Positions 17,388-26,490 of a stretch of 64,000 nt of DNA are shown here, in pieces (the first letter of the stretch is position 1; each line of letters starts with the position of its first letter). A model generated the notes under the pieces. It searched no databases. It saw only the letters and a program-made list of their open reading frames with translations, and had not been told where the DNA came from. Location: positions 248,001 through 312,000 of the forward strand of contig OY764195.2 of assembly GCA_963668245.2 (NCBI GenBank), in the 5' to 3' direction. The position numbers were made by a program, and so were the translations under genes. Source of the DNA: Anoxybacterium sp963668245 (GTDB lineage: Bacteria; Bacillota; Clostridia; Peptostreptococcales; Anaerovoracaceae).

Positions 17388-18482
17388 TTATATTTTAAGG
17401 TCTATCTCTTGCATTACTCGTGTTTCTCCTGATTCAAGTAGAACAAAACCAGATTGTTTCAATGCTCCCGCCATCTCATCTTCATGATAAAGATTCATAG
17501 CAGTATCCACGTTCCCCAGATAAATTGCACCTACGTTTTTATCGACCAATCCCACTAATCGACTCACGCCCGCTTCATCATGATACCATATTTTTAAGCT
17601 TTGAAATACAGAATCATTTTCATCAATCCAACCATTTCCATCTTCATCATATTGAGCAAGTTCTCCATATCCGTCGTTGGTTTGTGGACCAAACAATTCT
17701 TTTCCATCATCAATGATGCCATTTCCATTTTTATCTATGGCTAAAAATCCACTATTTGACTGAAGCTGTGAGCAAGTATCATTTTTTCCATCACAGTCCA
17801 AATCAAATGTCATGGTTCTGTCTGAAAATGATGGAAACCCACTGTCAAAATTGATTATCAAAGGATCTTTCAATGCATCTCCAGCAAGAAAAGAAAATTT
17901 GCTTTGCTTTGTCATTGCCTGATCAATATTCACATTAAGATTTAATGTCACTTCTCTTCCATCTTGTGTTTTTACAACTCCAGAAGCTGAAAAACCCACT
18001 CTGCTTCTTTCCGACTGTATTTCATTTCGATTATATACAATACCAAATCCAGCAGAACTTTGTGCCCCTCTCGTGACAAGAGAAGGTGTTACACCCAATG
18101 CCAAAGCATCTACTTGTTCCATGGTATATCTTTTTCCCATACCATTATAGATTCCTCCATGGAAAGAAATGTTAGGTGCCCTAACATGCGTTTTTTTTCC
18201 TGTTAAGCTGTTTAGTATTGCTTGAATTAGCTTTAGCCGCAACTCATGCTCCGAACTTACAACTTGATCCTTCCATGACATTTGCAAACTTCTTGTTTTG
18301 CTGGAAGTAAGATGAAATTGTTTGCTCTTCATATCGGTTGACCAATCCGCAACATCTTCTGTCGCAGATTGAAAGCTCAAAGAAGAACCATTTGACCATA
18401 CATTCAAGGTTTCCTGAATGCTGGAATAGGACTCAACTGAGCTACTGCCCTGCATAGCAACGCTAGCGTTTTCAATTCTCAT
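17388..18482 (-). CDS. EF-hand/dockerin-like calcium-binding repeat protein of unknown function
   Basis: 364-residue protein without a recognised signal peptide or membrane helix. The C-terminal half carries three acidic calcium-loop-like segments: DLDCDGKND (227-235), DKNGNGIIDDGKELF (250-264) and DEDGNGWIDENDSVF (279-293). The N-terminal half is Ser/Thr-rich and not recognised. Similar EF-hand-like loops followed by KELFGPQTNDGYGEL occur in many bacterial proteins of unknown role. It is transcribed alone between the por terminator and the aro leader. Its role cannot be inferred. Confidence 0.7.
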   Translation of the reverse strand: MRIENASVAMQGSSSVESYSSIQETLNVWSNGSSLSFQSATEDVADWSTDMKSKQFHLTSSKTRSLQMSWKDQVVSSEHELRLKLIQAILNSLTGKKTHVRAPNISFHGGIYNGMGKRYTMEQVDALALGVTPSLVTRGAQSSAGFGIVYNRNEIQSERSRVGFSASGVVKTQDGREVTLNLNVNIDQAMTKQSKFSFLAGDALKDPLIINFDSGFPSFSDRTMTFDLDCDGKNDTCSQLQSNSGFLAIDKNGNGIIDDGKELFGPQTNDGYGELAQYDEDGNGWIDENDSVFQSLKIWYHDEAGVSRLVGLVDKNVGAIYLGNVDTAMNLYHEDEMAGALKQSGFVLLESGETRVMQEIDLKI

Positions 18483-18620
18483 GTAAAACCCTCCCCCTTT
18501 TTATAGATACTGATACTTCACATATTATATCGGCATTTTCCTATCATAAATTAGGGCAATCCATTCCTTTTTTCGTGATTCAATCACAAATGAAGCCAAA
18601 AATCTTAACAAATAGAAAAA

Positions 18621-18660
18621 AGGCAAGCGACGCACTCTTCATCAAAGTCATCGTTTGCCT
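18621..18660 (-). terminator. Terminator of the por operon
   Basis: On the minus strand AGGCAAACGA pairs with TCGCTTGCCT across a long loop, followed by TTTTTTC. It begins 17 bp beyond the porB stop. Confidence 0.8.
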
Positions 18661-18677
18661 ATTATCGATCCATTATA

Positions 18678-19607
18678 TTATTTACATCGAGCTAGCAGAA
18701 CATCCCATTTGGAATCCACATATGCTTGTGCCTCTTGGATCATCCACTCATTTCCTGGTAGAAACATGTGCTTAAATCTACCTTGTTTTTTTAAATACGC
18801 CTCTACCGGAAGCTTCTTTTTGGGTTCATAATTTAATTTCCATACACCATACTCCACCTCAAAGAGTGGCCATACACAAGTATCTACTGCAAGCTTACAG
18901 ATATCAGCAAGTTCTTCTGCCTCATATCTCCATCCTCGTGGACAAGGTGCCATCACATTGAGGAAGGCTGGTCCCGGAGTATAAATTGATTTCTCTGATT
19001 TTTCGTGGAAGTCTTTAAAGTTACCAAGAAATGTAGTTTGTGCAACATATGGTATATTGTGTGCTGCCATAATTGCAGTCAAATCCTTTTTATTTTGCAT
19101 CTTTCCTGGTATCACACTGCCTACAGGAGTTGTTGTAGCGTCTGTAAACCGAGGGGTAGATGATGATCTTTGTATCCCTGTGTTCATGTATGCTTCGTTG
19201 TCATAGCATACATAAACCATGTCATGTCCTCTCTCCATGGCTCCAGATAAAGACTGGAGCCCAATATCATATGTTCCCCCATCTCCACCAAATGCAATGA
19301 ATTTAAAGGTATCATCAATCTTTCCTTTTTTCTTTAAGACCCGGTATGCCGCCTCTACACCACCTGCTGTTGCCCCTGCATTTTCAAAGGCACTATGAAT
19401 GTAGCTATCTTCCCATGCCGTATAAGGGTATAAAAATGAGGAAACCTCCAAGCAGCTGGTTGCATTTGTGATAACAGCTCTATCCTCGGGTTTCAACGCC
19501 CGAAGCACGCCACGTACTGCAATTGCTGCCCCGCACCCAGCACAAAGTCTATGCCCACCTGCCAAACGTTCTGGTTTTTTTACTTGTTCTTTTAGACTAT
19601 ATGCCAT
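18678..19607 (-). CDS. porB: 2-oxoacid:ferredoxin oxidoreductase beta subunit (TPP-binding)
   Basis: 309-residue TPP-binding subunit of a four-subunit 2-oxoacid:ferredoxin oxidoreductase. The N-terminus has the cluster cysteines in HRLCAGCGAAI. The TPP motif is GDGGTYDIGLQS, with the Asn side in CYDNEAYMNTG. Proximal [4Fe-4S] cysteines continue with TSCLEVSSF and a Cys in the C-terminal third. It ends the porC-porD-porA-porB operon, and its start overlaps the porA stop. The substrate is probably pyruvate or 2-oxobutyrate. Confidence 0.92.
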   Translation of the reverse strand: MAYSLKEQVKKPERLAGGHRLCAGCGAAIAVRGVLRALKPEDRAVITNATSCLEVSSFLYPYTAWEDSYIHSAFENAGATAGGVEAAYRVLKKKGKIDDTFKFIAFGGDGGTYDIGLQSLSGAMERGHDMVYVCYDNEAYMNTGIQRSSSTPRFTDATTTPVGSVIPGKMQNKKDLTAIMAAHNIPYVAQTTFLGNFKDFHEKSEKSIYTPGPAFLNVMAPCPRGWRYEAEELADICKLAVDTCVWPLFEVEYGVWKLNYEPKKKLPVEAYLKKQGRFKHMFLPGNEWMIQEAQAYVDSKWDVLLARCK

Positions 19608-20803
19608 TATCGGTCACCTCCTTGCTCTCTTTGTCCAATATGACGATACACCTCACCCTGATCTCCAGTTTTTGCTATTTCAAAAAGGTCGTTGTAAATC
19701 ATTTCAAAGTGTTCTACGCAAATATCTCTTCCACCTAGTCCATATACATAGTTAATTGCCTTTGGGCGGTTTTCTAAGTCATACAATGCAGATCGAACTT
19801 CTGCAAACAAAGGTCCACCGCATGCTGAAAAGCTTTCTGCTTTGTCCATAACAGCCACCGCTTTGACTTGCTTCATAGCATCTGCTAGTTCCTGCATAGG
19901 AAATGGTCTAAAGACTCGAATCTTAATTAAGCCAACTTTTTGCCCAGCAGCTCTCATCTGGCGAATTGTCTCTTTTGCCGTACCTGCACTTGAACCAATT
20001 AATACAAGAGCCACCTCTGCATCTTCCATATCTACTGCTTCAAAAAAGCCATAACTTCTCCCTGACAACTCTTCAAATTTTTTGGCTACAGACACGATTG
20101 CATCTTTTGCATGCTTCATCGCCTCTGCTTGCTGCTTTTTATGTTCCATATAGTAATTAGAAATGTCATACGGTCCAACCGCCATTGGGTTTTCTTTTTT
20201 CAGCAAGTAATTTTCTGGTGTATATTCTCCAACAAATTGCTTCACTTCTGAATCTTCTAACAGTTCAATATTCTCAACCGCGTGGCTTGTGATAAATCCA
20301 TCCTGACAAATCATGACAGGAAGACGAACCGATTTGTCTTCACCAATTGGCATTGCTTGAATAAAGTTATCATATGCTTCCTGGTTATTCTCAGAATAAA
20401 TTTGAATCCATCCACTATCTCTCGCACCCATGGAATCAGAATGATCATTATTAATATTAATTGGTCCTGTTAGCGCACGGTTTACAAGGGCCATTGTCAC
20501 AGGAAGCCTCGCGGAGGATGTAACATAAAGCATTTCCCACATCAAAGCCATTCCTGCTGAGGAGGTTGCTGTAATTGCCCTTCCGCCTGCGGCTTGCGCC
20601 GCCATACAGGTTGACATTGCACTATGTTCTGATTCTACCGCTACAAATTCAGTATCCACCTCTCCATTTGCCACATATGTAGAAAAATATTGTGGAATCT
20701 CTGTAGAAGGAGTAATCGGGAATGCTCCCATTACATCTGGATTAATCTGTTTCATGGCATATGCAACAGCTTCATTTCCCGATAGTCTATCTCTCTTAGT
20801 CAT
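19607..20803 (-). CDS. porA: 2-oxoacid:ferredoxin oxidoreductase alpha subunit
   Basis: 398-residue pyrimidine-binding/alpha subunit. Family stretches include AFPITPSTEIPQYFS, AVESEHSAMSTCMAAQAAGG and the substrate-side loop RALTGPININNDHSDSMGAR. The last resembles pyruvate-type PorA (GPINI..DHSDSM) and not branched-chain VorA as I remember those families. That favours pyruvate or 2-oxobutyrate as substrate. It overlaps porD by one base and porB by one base. Confidence 0.92.
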   Translation of the reverse strand: MTKRDRLSGNEAVAYAMKQINPDVMGAFPITPSTEIPQYFSTYVANGEVDTEFVAVESEHSAMSTCMAAQAAGGRAITATSSAGMALMWEMLYVTSSARLPVTMALVNRALTGPININNDHSDSMGARDSGWIQIYSENNQEAYDNFIQAMPIGEDKSVRLPVMICQDGFITSHAVENIELLEDSEVKQFVGEYTPENYLLKKENPMAVGPYDISNYYMEHKKQQAEAMKHAKDAIVSVAKKFEELSGRSYGFFEAVDMEDAEVALVLIGSSAGTAKETIRQMRAAGQKVGLIKIRVFRPFPMQELADAMKQVKAVAVMDKAESFSACGGPLFAEVRSALYDLENRPKAINYVYGLGGRDICVEHFEMIYNDLFEIAKTGDQGEVYRHIGQREQGGDR

Positions 20804-21108
20804 TATACTCCCTCCTTTACAAAGGATATCGCGTCACAAGGACAAACTTTATAGCAAATCCCACAACCCTTGCAATGCATAAAATCAAATTCCAAACGCT
20901 TTCCATCCTCAACTGGAATAGAGCTATCTGGACAGTAAGGAATACAAAGCATACAATGAGTACACTTTTCCGGATGAAAAACAGGAGTCATTGTTCTCCA
21001 ATCACCAGTATTGACAAGAGCAGATGTTCCGCCCTCATATATTTCACCACCTAGCGTCATTTCTTGCCATGAGGTGGATTCATTTATCTCGCTTGCTTTC
21101 TTTATCAT
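20803..21108 (-). CDS. porD: 2-oxoacid:ferredoxin oxidoreductase delta subunit (2x[4Fe-4S])
   Basis: 101-residue ferredoxin-like subunit carrying two [4Fe-4S] motifs, CTHCMLCIPYCPDSS and CKGCGICYKVCPCDA. It passes electrons from the TPP subunit to external ferredoxin. The N-terminal 45 residues are the usual delta-subunit lead. It overlaps porC by four bases (ATGA). Confidence 0.93.
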   Translation of the reverse strand: MIKKASEINESTSWQEMTLGGEIYEGGTSALVNTGDWRTMTPVFHPEKCTHCMLCIPYCPDSSIPVEDGKRLEFDFMHCKGCGICYKVCPCDAISFVKEGV

Positions 21109-21683
21109 CCTGCGCAGACCTCCTCAAGAGATTTTTTGATTGCATTCATATTTCCAGCCACCACATTTGGCTTTCCAGCAAATTTATGATGAAATGATGA
21201 TTCCATGTCTTTCATAAACTGTTCTGATTCCACTACATTGCTGACTTTTACAGTGGCTGCCAGCATTGGCGTATTCGGAAAGTTTCTTCCTAATGTTTCT
21301 TCTGATATTTTTCTGGCATCTATGGTAAATACTCTTCCATTATATCCTCGAAGTAAGGATCTTAATTCCTCTGGCTTTTTGGGACTATTGATAATAACCG
21401 CACCCTCCGGCTTTAAGCCTTTTGTCACATCAACAGATGAAAGCAGAGTTTCATCTACTACCACCACATAATCTGGATTGTAAATATTAGAATGAACGCA
21501 GCAACGTTCATTACTAATTCTATTGTACGCAGTGATTGGAGCTCCCATGCGCTCCGGACCATATTCAGGGAATCCCTGCACGTACTTCCCTGAACTAAAT
21601 GCAACATCTGCCAGCAGAAGACATGCTGTTTTCGCGCCTTGGCCACCACGACCATGCCATCGAATTTCTACAATATCTTTCAT
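21105..21683 (-). CDS. porC: 2-oxoacid:ferredoxin oxidoreductase gamma subunit
   Basis: 192-residue gamma subunit, first gene of the por operon. The N-terminus EIRWHGRGGQGAKTA is the family signature. FPEYGPERMGAPITAYNRIS follows. AAGGAGG lies upstream of the ATG. Gene order gamma-delta-alpha-beta matches four-subunit enzymes of archaea and some bacteria rather than the single-chain clostridial PFOR. The T-box leader directly upstream puts all four genes under isoleucyl-tRNA control. Confidence 0.92.
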   Translation of the reverse strand: MKDIVEIRWHGRGGQGAKTACLLLADVAFSSGKYVQGFPEYGPERMGAPITAYNRISNERCCVHSNIYNPDYVVVVDETLLSSVDVTKGLKPEGAVIINSPKKPEELRSLLRGYNGRVFTIDARKISEETLGRNFPNTPMLAATVKVSNVVESEQFMKDMESSFHHKFAGKPNVVAGNMNAIKKSLEEVCAG

Positions 21684-21736
21684 ATTTTTCTACCTCCTTA
21701 TCATTGCGTATTTCAAAATATGCGGAAGAATTTCAA

Positions 21737-22030
21737 TAAAAAAGCCCTCGCCCTGCAAAGGACGAAAGCTCAATGCTATCGCTATACCACCTAATACTGC
21801 ATACCAACATACGCGTTCCTTGTAACGGGGGAAAACCGTCATAACCTACTTTTCATCTGGCTTACTTTTGAAAACGATACCATTTTCAAAATGAAGCACA
21901 CATTTCAGTCTGCAACTCAGGAGTGATCTTCGAATCATTTTTTACTCATATCGAGCTTACACCATCCTCGATTCGCTTTGATTTTTGAAAATGCCTACTC
22001 TCTCCATCATGGTCTTTATCAATTTATTGA
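21737..22030 (-). promoter_or_regulatory. T-box leader (tRNA-Ile sensing) upstream of porCDAB
   Basis: On the minus strand a Stem I region with AGAGAGTAGG and a GGATGGTGTAAG apical part is followed by CGAAGATCACTCCTGAG. Aligned to the glyQS T-box, the specifier codon is ATC (21927-21925), followed by the usual A. The T-box sequence AGGTGGTATAGCGATAG (21792-21776) has a TGGT bulge complementary to ACCA. A 12-bp terminator stem (21770-21759 / 21754-21743) with TTTTTT follows. ATC fits tRNA-Ile(GAU). Confidence 0.9.
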
Positions 22031-22034
22031 ATTC

Positions 22035-22063
22035 AGTATAGAGGATACAAAACTGTTTGTCAA
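22035..22063 (-). promoter_or_regulatory. Promoter of the T-box/por operon
   Basis: TTGACA (22063-22058), 17-bp spacer, TATACT (22040-22035). This is a near-consensus vegetative promoter directly upstream of the T-box leader. Confidence 0.85.
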
Positions 22064-22167
22064 TACAACTTTTTTCAAAATTTATTGTGTTTATAACATA
22101 ATTTTTTTGACTGCACACAAAATTTCAGAAGCATCTATCTTAAGTCAAAAAATGCAGGATTAAAAAA

Positions 22168-22201
22168 GTGGAAATGCAGAATTCAAGATTCTCATTTCCA
22201 C
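22168..22201 (-). terminator. Terminator of the GGDEF-EAL gene
   Basis: On the minus strand GTGGAAATG pairs with CATTTCCAC, followed by TTTTTTAA. It starts 8 bp beyond the stop codon of the gene ending at 22209. Confidence 0.88.
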
Positions 22202-22208
22202 CATTTGA

Positions 22209-24704
22209 CTAAGCAAATCCGTGCATCTGCTTGCAAATCTTATAGAGTTCTGCTACCAGCTCTGCTTTTTCTTCTTGTTGATGATTAAATTCAATGCCTG
22301 TTTCATAGATTCCTTCCTCTACTTCATGGGTCCACGTTGGGAATCCATATATCTGTGCCTTTTTCTGATCCCCCATTGAGATAGAGAACCGCAATGTCAT
22401 ATCGGGGTTTACCGGTAGTCTTACGCCAGAAACAAAGCAAAGACCCTCCGAGCTGATGTTTTTGATAGCCACTTTTGTACTGCCTAGTTTAAACTTCTTA
22501 TCAGATTGTTCCACAACAGACATATCTGCAGACAGCATAGAAGGTAACTTAATTCTTAAATATTTTCTATTTTCAAGGCTTGCCCTCTGTTCTAAAATAG
22601 CATCCTCAGGTAAACATTTTTCCTTAAGAAGCACTTTTTCAAAATCAGCTGTAGGCATCGGTTTATTATATAAGAAGCCTTGTCCCGTATAACAGTGTAA
22701 GCCTTTTAAGTACGACAATTGTTCTTCATTTTCGATGCCTTCTGCAACAAGCTTGATTTTCAATTCTTGAGCCAAATCAATTACAGATTTTGTAATAATT
22801 GTACTTGCATCATCCACCATCACATTTTTGATAAAGGATCGATCAATCTTTAATATGTCAATACTAAACGAATTCAAATAGGAAAGAGATGAAAACCCCG
22901 TGCCAAAATCGTCTAGCGCCACTTGTATCCCTGCTTCTTTCAGTCGTTTAATGTCTAAAATTGCCTTTTCAGGATTTTTCATAAAGACACTTTCTGTAAT
23001 TTCCATAATCAGGAATTGTGGTTCCAACTCATATTTATTAATAATGCGGAAAATATTATCTGCAAAATTTCTTTCAAAGAATTGAATACTAGAATAATTG
23101 ACCGATATTTTAATCGGAGACATCCCTTGGTCCATCCACTTTTTATAATTCTTACATACCTCTTCCAGCATCCAGTTTCCTAAGTTTATAATAAAACCAG
23201 ACTCTTCAGCCAGTGAGATAAACTCGTTTGGCGAAACCATTCCCCACTCTGGATGATGCCATCTGATTAACGCTTCCGCTGCTAGAATATCACTAGACTC
23301 AAGTTTCACTTGTGCCTGATAATAAACTTCAAATTGATTGCGCTCAATCGCCTTCATTAAATCATTACGAAGAACTACTTGTTTATATATTTGAATACCA
23401 AGTTCTGAAGAATAAAACTTGTATCGGTTCTTCCCTTCATGTTTGGAACGAAGCAAAGAAATATTAGCATAATTAATCAATAGATCAGGGTTCTTCTCGT
23501 CATGAGGGAACATGCTGATTCCCATGCTCACTGTCATGTCAAGCTCGTATAATTCTACCTTATATGCGTCATGAAAAAGATTTGTAATTTTCTTCGCAAC
23601 TTGTTCATATTCCCATGATTTATGTAGATTTCGAACAATAATTGCAAACTGATCTCCCGAGTACCTGCAAACCAAGCTATTTTTTTGCAACATTCCGGTT
23701 ATCCGTTCTGCCACTTGAATGATTAATTGATCTCCGTACTGGTATCCAAGGGCATCGTTGACATAACGAAATCCATCAATATTAAGCATAATCAATGCAA
23801 AATCCTCTGCTGCAGAGGTTCCTTGTTCGCAAAGCTGATTCATCATTCTCTTTAAATAAACTCGATTTGGTAATTGTGTCAGCTCATCATGGGTTGCAAT
23901 ATGCTCAATTTCCTTTTGATTCTCAACTCGCTCAGTAATGTCTCTCCAATTAATCACAATCCCGCGAATTGAGGGTTCATCCAGTTGGTTGCAGAGTGTA
24001 TATGTTAAGTAGCTGATATTTCCGTGGCGATCTTTTAGTGCAACATCACCCTCTTGCGTCTGTTCAGGGTATTCCATCACATAGGCAACCTTCTTTATAA
24101 ACGCCTTGCGATCCACCTCATCCATGTGTTCTAAAGCGCTTTTTCCAACACGCTCTTCAGGTAAATACCCAATGATTTTTTCCACTGCCGGACTAATATA
24201 TAAAATCGTTAAATCAGTTGAAATGATTTCAAATACATCCCTTGAACGCTGAACCAAAACCTGAAATCTTTTTTGAATCTGATCAATCGTATCCTCAGTT
24301 TGTCCAATTAGTGTATTGAAATCACGCAACACCGTATGGTCTTGCACTGTTCCACAAAGGTGCACCAAATCCCCTTCCTGATTTAAGAAGGGTTTTAGCA
24401 TATGTCTAATACTTCTCACAGAGCCATCTAAACGAAGAATTCGGTATTCCACATGAAATGGAGATTCACTTTTGTTTTCCATAATCTGTTTTCGAACCAG
24501 TTCTCTGTCCTCTGGATGTATTAAATTTAGAAAGCTCTCGAAGGTTCCATCGTATTGTTCAGAAGAAATACCATAAATACGATAAGCTTCTTCAGACCAG
24601 TAGCTTTTATTTTTTTTGAGATCCATCTCCCAGCTACCAACGCGAGCAAAATCATGCGCTTCCACAAGATCCTGATAGCTCTTTTTTATGTCCTCATGCA
24701 GCAA
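22209..24704 (-). CDS. PAS-PAS-GGDEF-EAL-PilZ cyclic-di-GMP signalling protein
   Basis: 831-residue cytoplasmic protein with no membrane helices. Domains in order: PAS (about 10-115, with ARVGSWEMDL), PAS (about 150-265), GGDEF (about 275-435), EAL (about 440-690) and PilZ (about 710-825). The GGDEF signature is degenerate (SGDQF), so cyclase activity is doubtful. EAL motifs are intact (AAEALIRWHHPEWG, EITES, DDFGTGFSSL), suggesting a phosphodiesterase. The PilZ end starts ENRKYLRIKLP and could sense c-di-GMP. The start is TTG at 24704 because GGAGG lies 8 bp before it. Confidence 0.9.
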   Translation of the reverse strand: MLHEDIKKSYQDLVEAHDFARVGSWEMDLKKNKSYWSEEAYRIYGISSEQYDGTFESFLNLIHPEDRELVRKQIMENKSESPFHVEYRILRLDGSVRSIRHMLKPFLNQEGDLVHLCGTVQDHTVLRDFNTLIGQTEDTIDQIQKRFQVLVQRSRDVFEIISTDLTILYISPAVEKIIGYLPEERVGKSALEHMDEVDRKAFIKKVAYVMEYPEQTQEGDVALKDRHGNISYLTYTLCNQLDEPSIRGIVINWRDITERVENQKEIEHIATHDELTQLPNRVYLKRMMNQLCEQGTSAAEDFALIMLNIDGFRYVNDALGYQYGDQLIIQVAERITGMLQKNSLVCRYSGDQFAIIVRNLHKSWEYEQVAKKITNLFHDAYKVELYELDMTVSMGISMFPHDEKNPDLLINYANISLLRSKHEGKNRYKFYSSELGIQIYKQVVLRNDLMKAIERNQFEVYYQAQVKLESSDILAAEALIRWHHPEWGMVSPNEFISLAEESGFIINLGNWMLEEVCKNYKKWMDQGMSPIKISVNYSSIQFFERNFADNIFRIINKYELEPQFLIMEITESVFMKNPEKAILDIKRLKEAGIQVALDDFGTGFSSLSYLNSFSIDILKIDRSFIKNVMVDDASTIITKSVIDLAQELKIKLVAEGIENEEQLSYLKGLHCYTGQGFLYNKPMPTADFEKVLLKEKCLPEDAILEQRASLENRKYLRIKLPSMLSADMSVVEQSDKKFKLGSTKVAIKNISSEGLCFVSGVRLPVNPDMTLRFSISMGDQKKAQIYGFPTWTHEVEEGIYETGIEFNHQQEEKAELVAELYKICKQMHGFA

Positions 24705-25176
24705 GTCGTTACCCTCCCGGTTTTCGCATTTTTTTATAACCAAATAAACCTCACAAGCTATGCATTCCTTTGCATTTGTTGGAGGTTCTGTTTCATACCG
24801 CCAATGCTAGCCTATTCTATTTGCATTAGCTTTTCATCATCAGTCATGTTCAGAAGTTAACTTTTTTACAATTCCCACCAAGCAGTTTCATACTGTTCTG
24901 CATCAAATCCCCTGCATTTTTCTGAATCTGTAAATTTCCAGTTACATTCTACCATATGCCCTTAGTTGTTTGCAAACATATTATAATCACGAACCGCTAA
25001 TTTGATTGTTTTTCTCGAATCATTCATATTTTTCGGCGATTTGTTCTTTTTTTGTGACATTGCAAGGATTTATGTCAATAAATGGTACAATGCGATTATT
25101 ATTATAAGATAATATAATTATTGTCCAATAAACTGGGTATATAGAATCATAAAATATTTTCGGCGAGGAGGTTCTT
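24705..25176. other. Divergent intergenic region between two signalling genes
   Basis: This 472-bp AT-rich gap holds a plausible minus-strand promoter (24975-24946) and the ribosome sites of both flanking genes. It leaves a leader of about 240 nt before the GGDEF-EAL gene, with small hairpins such as ATGCA / TGCAT. I searched it by eye for c-di-GMP riboswitch cores and found none. No convincing small gene was seen. Confidence 0.5.
24946..24975 (-). promoter_or_regulatory. Putative promoter of the GGDEF-EAL gene
   Basis: TTGCAA (24975-24970), 18-bp spacer, TAGAAT (24951-24946) on the minus strand, about 240 bp before the start codon. Confidence 0.5.
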
Positions 25177-26490
25177 ATGAAAATACTAGTTGTAGATGAT
25201 AGTTTTCTATATTTATCAATGGTTGAAACCTATCTTCATGAAATACCACAAATCAGCGAAGTAATTCTATGTGGCAGATCGGAAGAGGTTCTAGAAGTTA
25301 CCGCATCTAAGGAAGTGGATATCATTATAATGGATATTATTATGCCAGGGATTACTGGTTACGATTTATTAAAAATCCTCCGTTCCGATAACAAATTCGA
25401 TGATGTTCCAATCATTATGTTTACATCCTTAAATGATTTGGATAGCTATAAAAAATGCTATGAACTTGGTGCTTCCGATTTTATCAACAAACCAATCAAC
25501 GTAATAGAGTTCCAATCAAGATTAAAAGTTGCGATTCAATCAAAAACAAGTTCTAATAACTATAAAAAACTTCTTGAGATTTCTAGAAAGCAAAACTTTG
25601 AGCTGATGGAAATGAATGCCAAGCTCAAGGATACCCAATTTCATCTTGTTCAATCCGAAAAAATGGCTGCGATTGGGAATCTGGTAGCAGGAATTGCGCA
25701 CGAAATCAACAATCCAATGGGCTTTGTGAGTAGTAACTTTGAAATACTGCAAAAATATTTTTCTCGACTCAGGGAATTCATCACTTATATAAAAAGCTGC
25801 TACGATAATACCAGTTTGGAAAACAAACTTCCCGAAGAAGTCCTAATTGATGAAATTCGACAGCTTTATAAAAAATTAAAAATCGAACTGATTTTAGATG
25901 AATTAGATGGCGTTATTTCTGACTCACACAACGGAGTACAAAGAATTACAGCTATCATTCAATCTTTGCGTGTTTTTGCTCGCTCCGTACAGGATGATGA
26001 AAAGGACACATACAATTTGAATGATATTCTGAGACAGGTCATGTTAATCAGTAACAATGAAATCAAATATGTTGCTGAGGTAAAGACTTCTATCCCCGAA
26101 GACTTTATTCTATATTGCAATAAGGTACAAATAGGGCAAGTCTTTATCAATATATTAGTCAATGCCGCACAGGCTATTAAATCTCAAAACAGAACTGATA
26201 TGGGCTCTATCACAGTGGTTGCTGAAAAGGACAATAATCAATTGGCAGTACATTTTATTGATGATGGTCCTGGAATTCCTCAAGAGTACTTGATTAAAAT
26301 CTTCGACCCATTCTTTACAACAAAAGAAATCGGCGAAGGCACGGGGCTCGGACTTAGTATTTCATATGATATCATCGTAAACAAGCACAATGGTACAATT
26401 AAAATAAATAGCGAAGTGGGAAAGGGCACTGAGTTTATTGTGACACTTCCAATCAACACTTCGAGCAAGGAGGATCCATTCAATGTATGA
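25177..26490 (+). CDS. Response regulator-histidine kinase hybrid (REC-HisKA-HATPase)
   Basis: 437-residue soluble kinase with an N-terminal receiver domain (about 1-125; VVDDSF, phospho-Asp in IIMDIIMPG, Lys in FINKPIN). A coiled-coil linker leads to the H-box KMAAIGNLVAGIAHEINNPM and a GHKL ATPase domain (DDGPGIPQEYL, then GEGTGLGLSI). The receiver precedes the kinase, so kinase activity is probably gated by another phosphodonor. It is first in a three-gene operon of receiver proteins and overlaps the next gene by 8 bp (ATGTATGA). AGGAGG precedes the ATG. Confidence 0.92.
   Translation: MKILVVDDSFLYLSMVETYLHEIPQISEVILCGRSEEVLEVTASKEVDIIIMDIIMPGITGYDLLKILRSDNKFDDVPIIMFTSLNDLDSYKKCYELGASDFINKPINVIEFQSRLKVAIQSKTSSNNYKKLLEISRKQNFELMEMNAKLKDTQFHLVQSEKMAAIGNLVAGIAHEINNPMGFVSSNFEILQKYFSRLREFITYIKSCYDNTSLENKLPEEVLIDEIRQLYKKLKIELILDELDGVISDSHNGVQRITAIIQSLRVFARSVQDDEKDTYNLNDILRQVMLISNNEIKYVAEVKTSIPEDFILYCNKVQIGQVFINILVNAAQAIKSQNRTDMGSITVVAEKDNNQLAVHFIDDGPGIPQEYLIKIFDPFFTTKEIGEGTGLGLSISYDIIVNKHNGTIKINSEVGKGTEFIVTLPINTSSKEDPFNV

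Noticed and set aside
24705..24946. Possible c-di-GMP riboswitch in the 240-nt leader of the GGDEF-EAL gene
   Set aside because: I could not find the conserved GEMM core or tetraloop-receptor elements; only small local hairpins are present.
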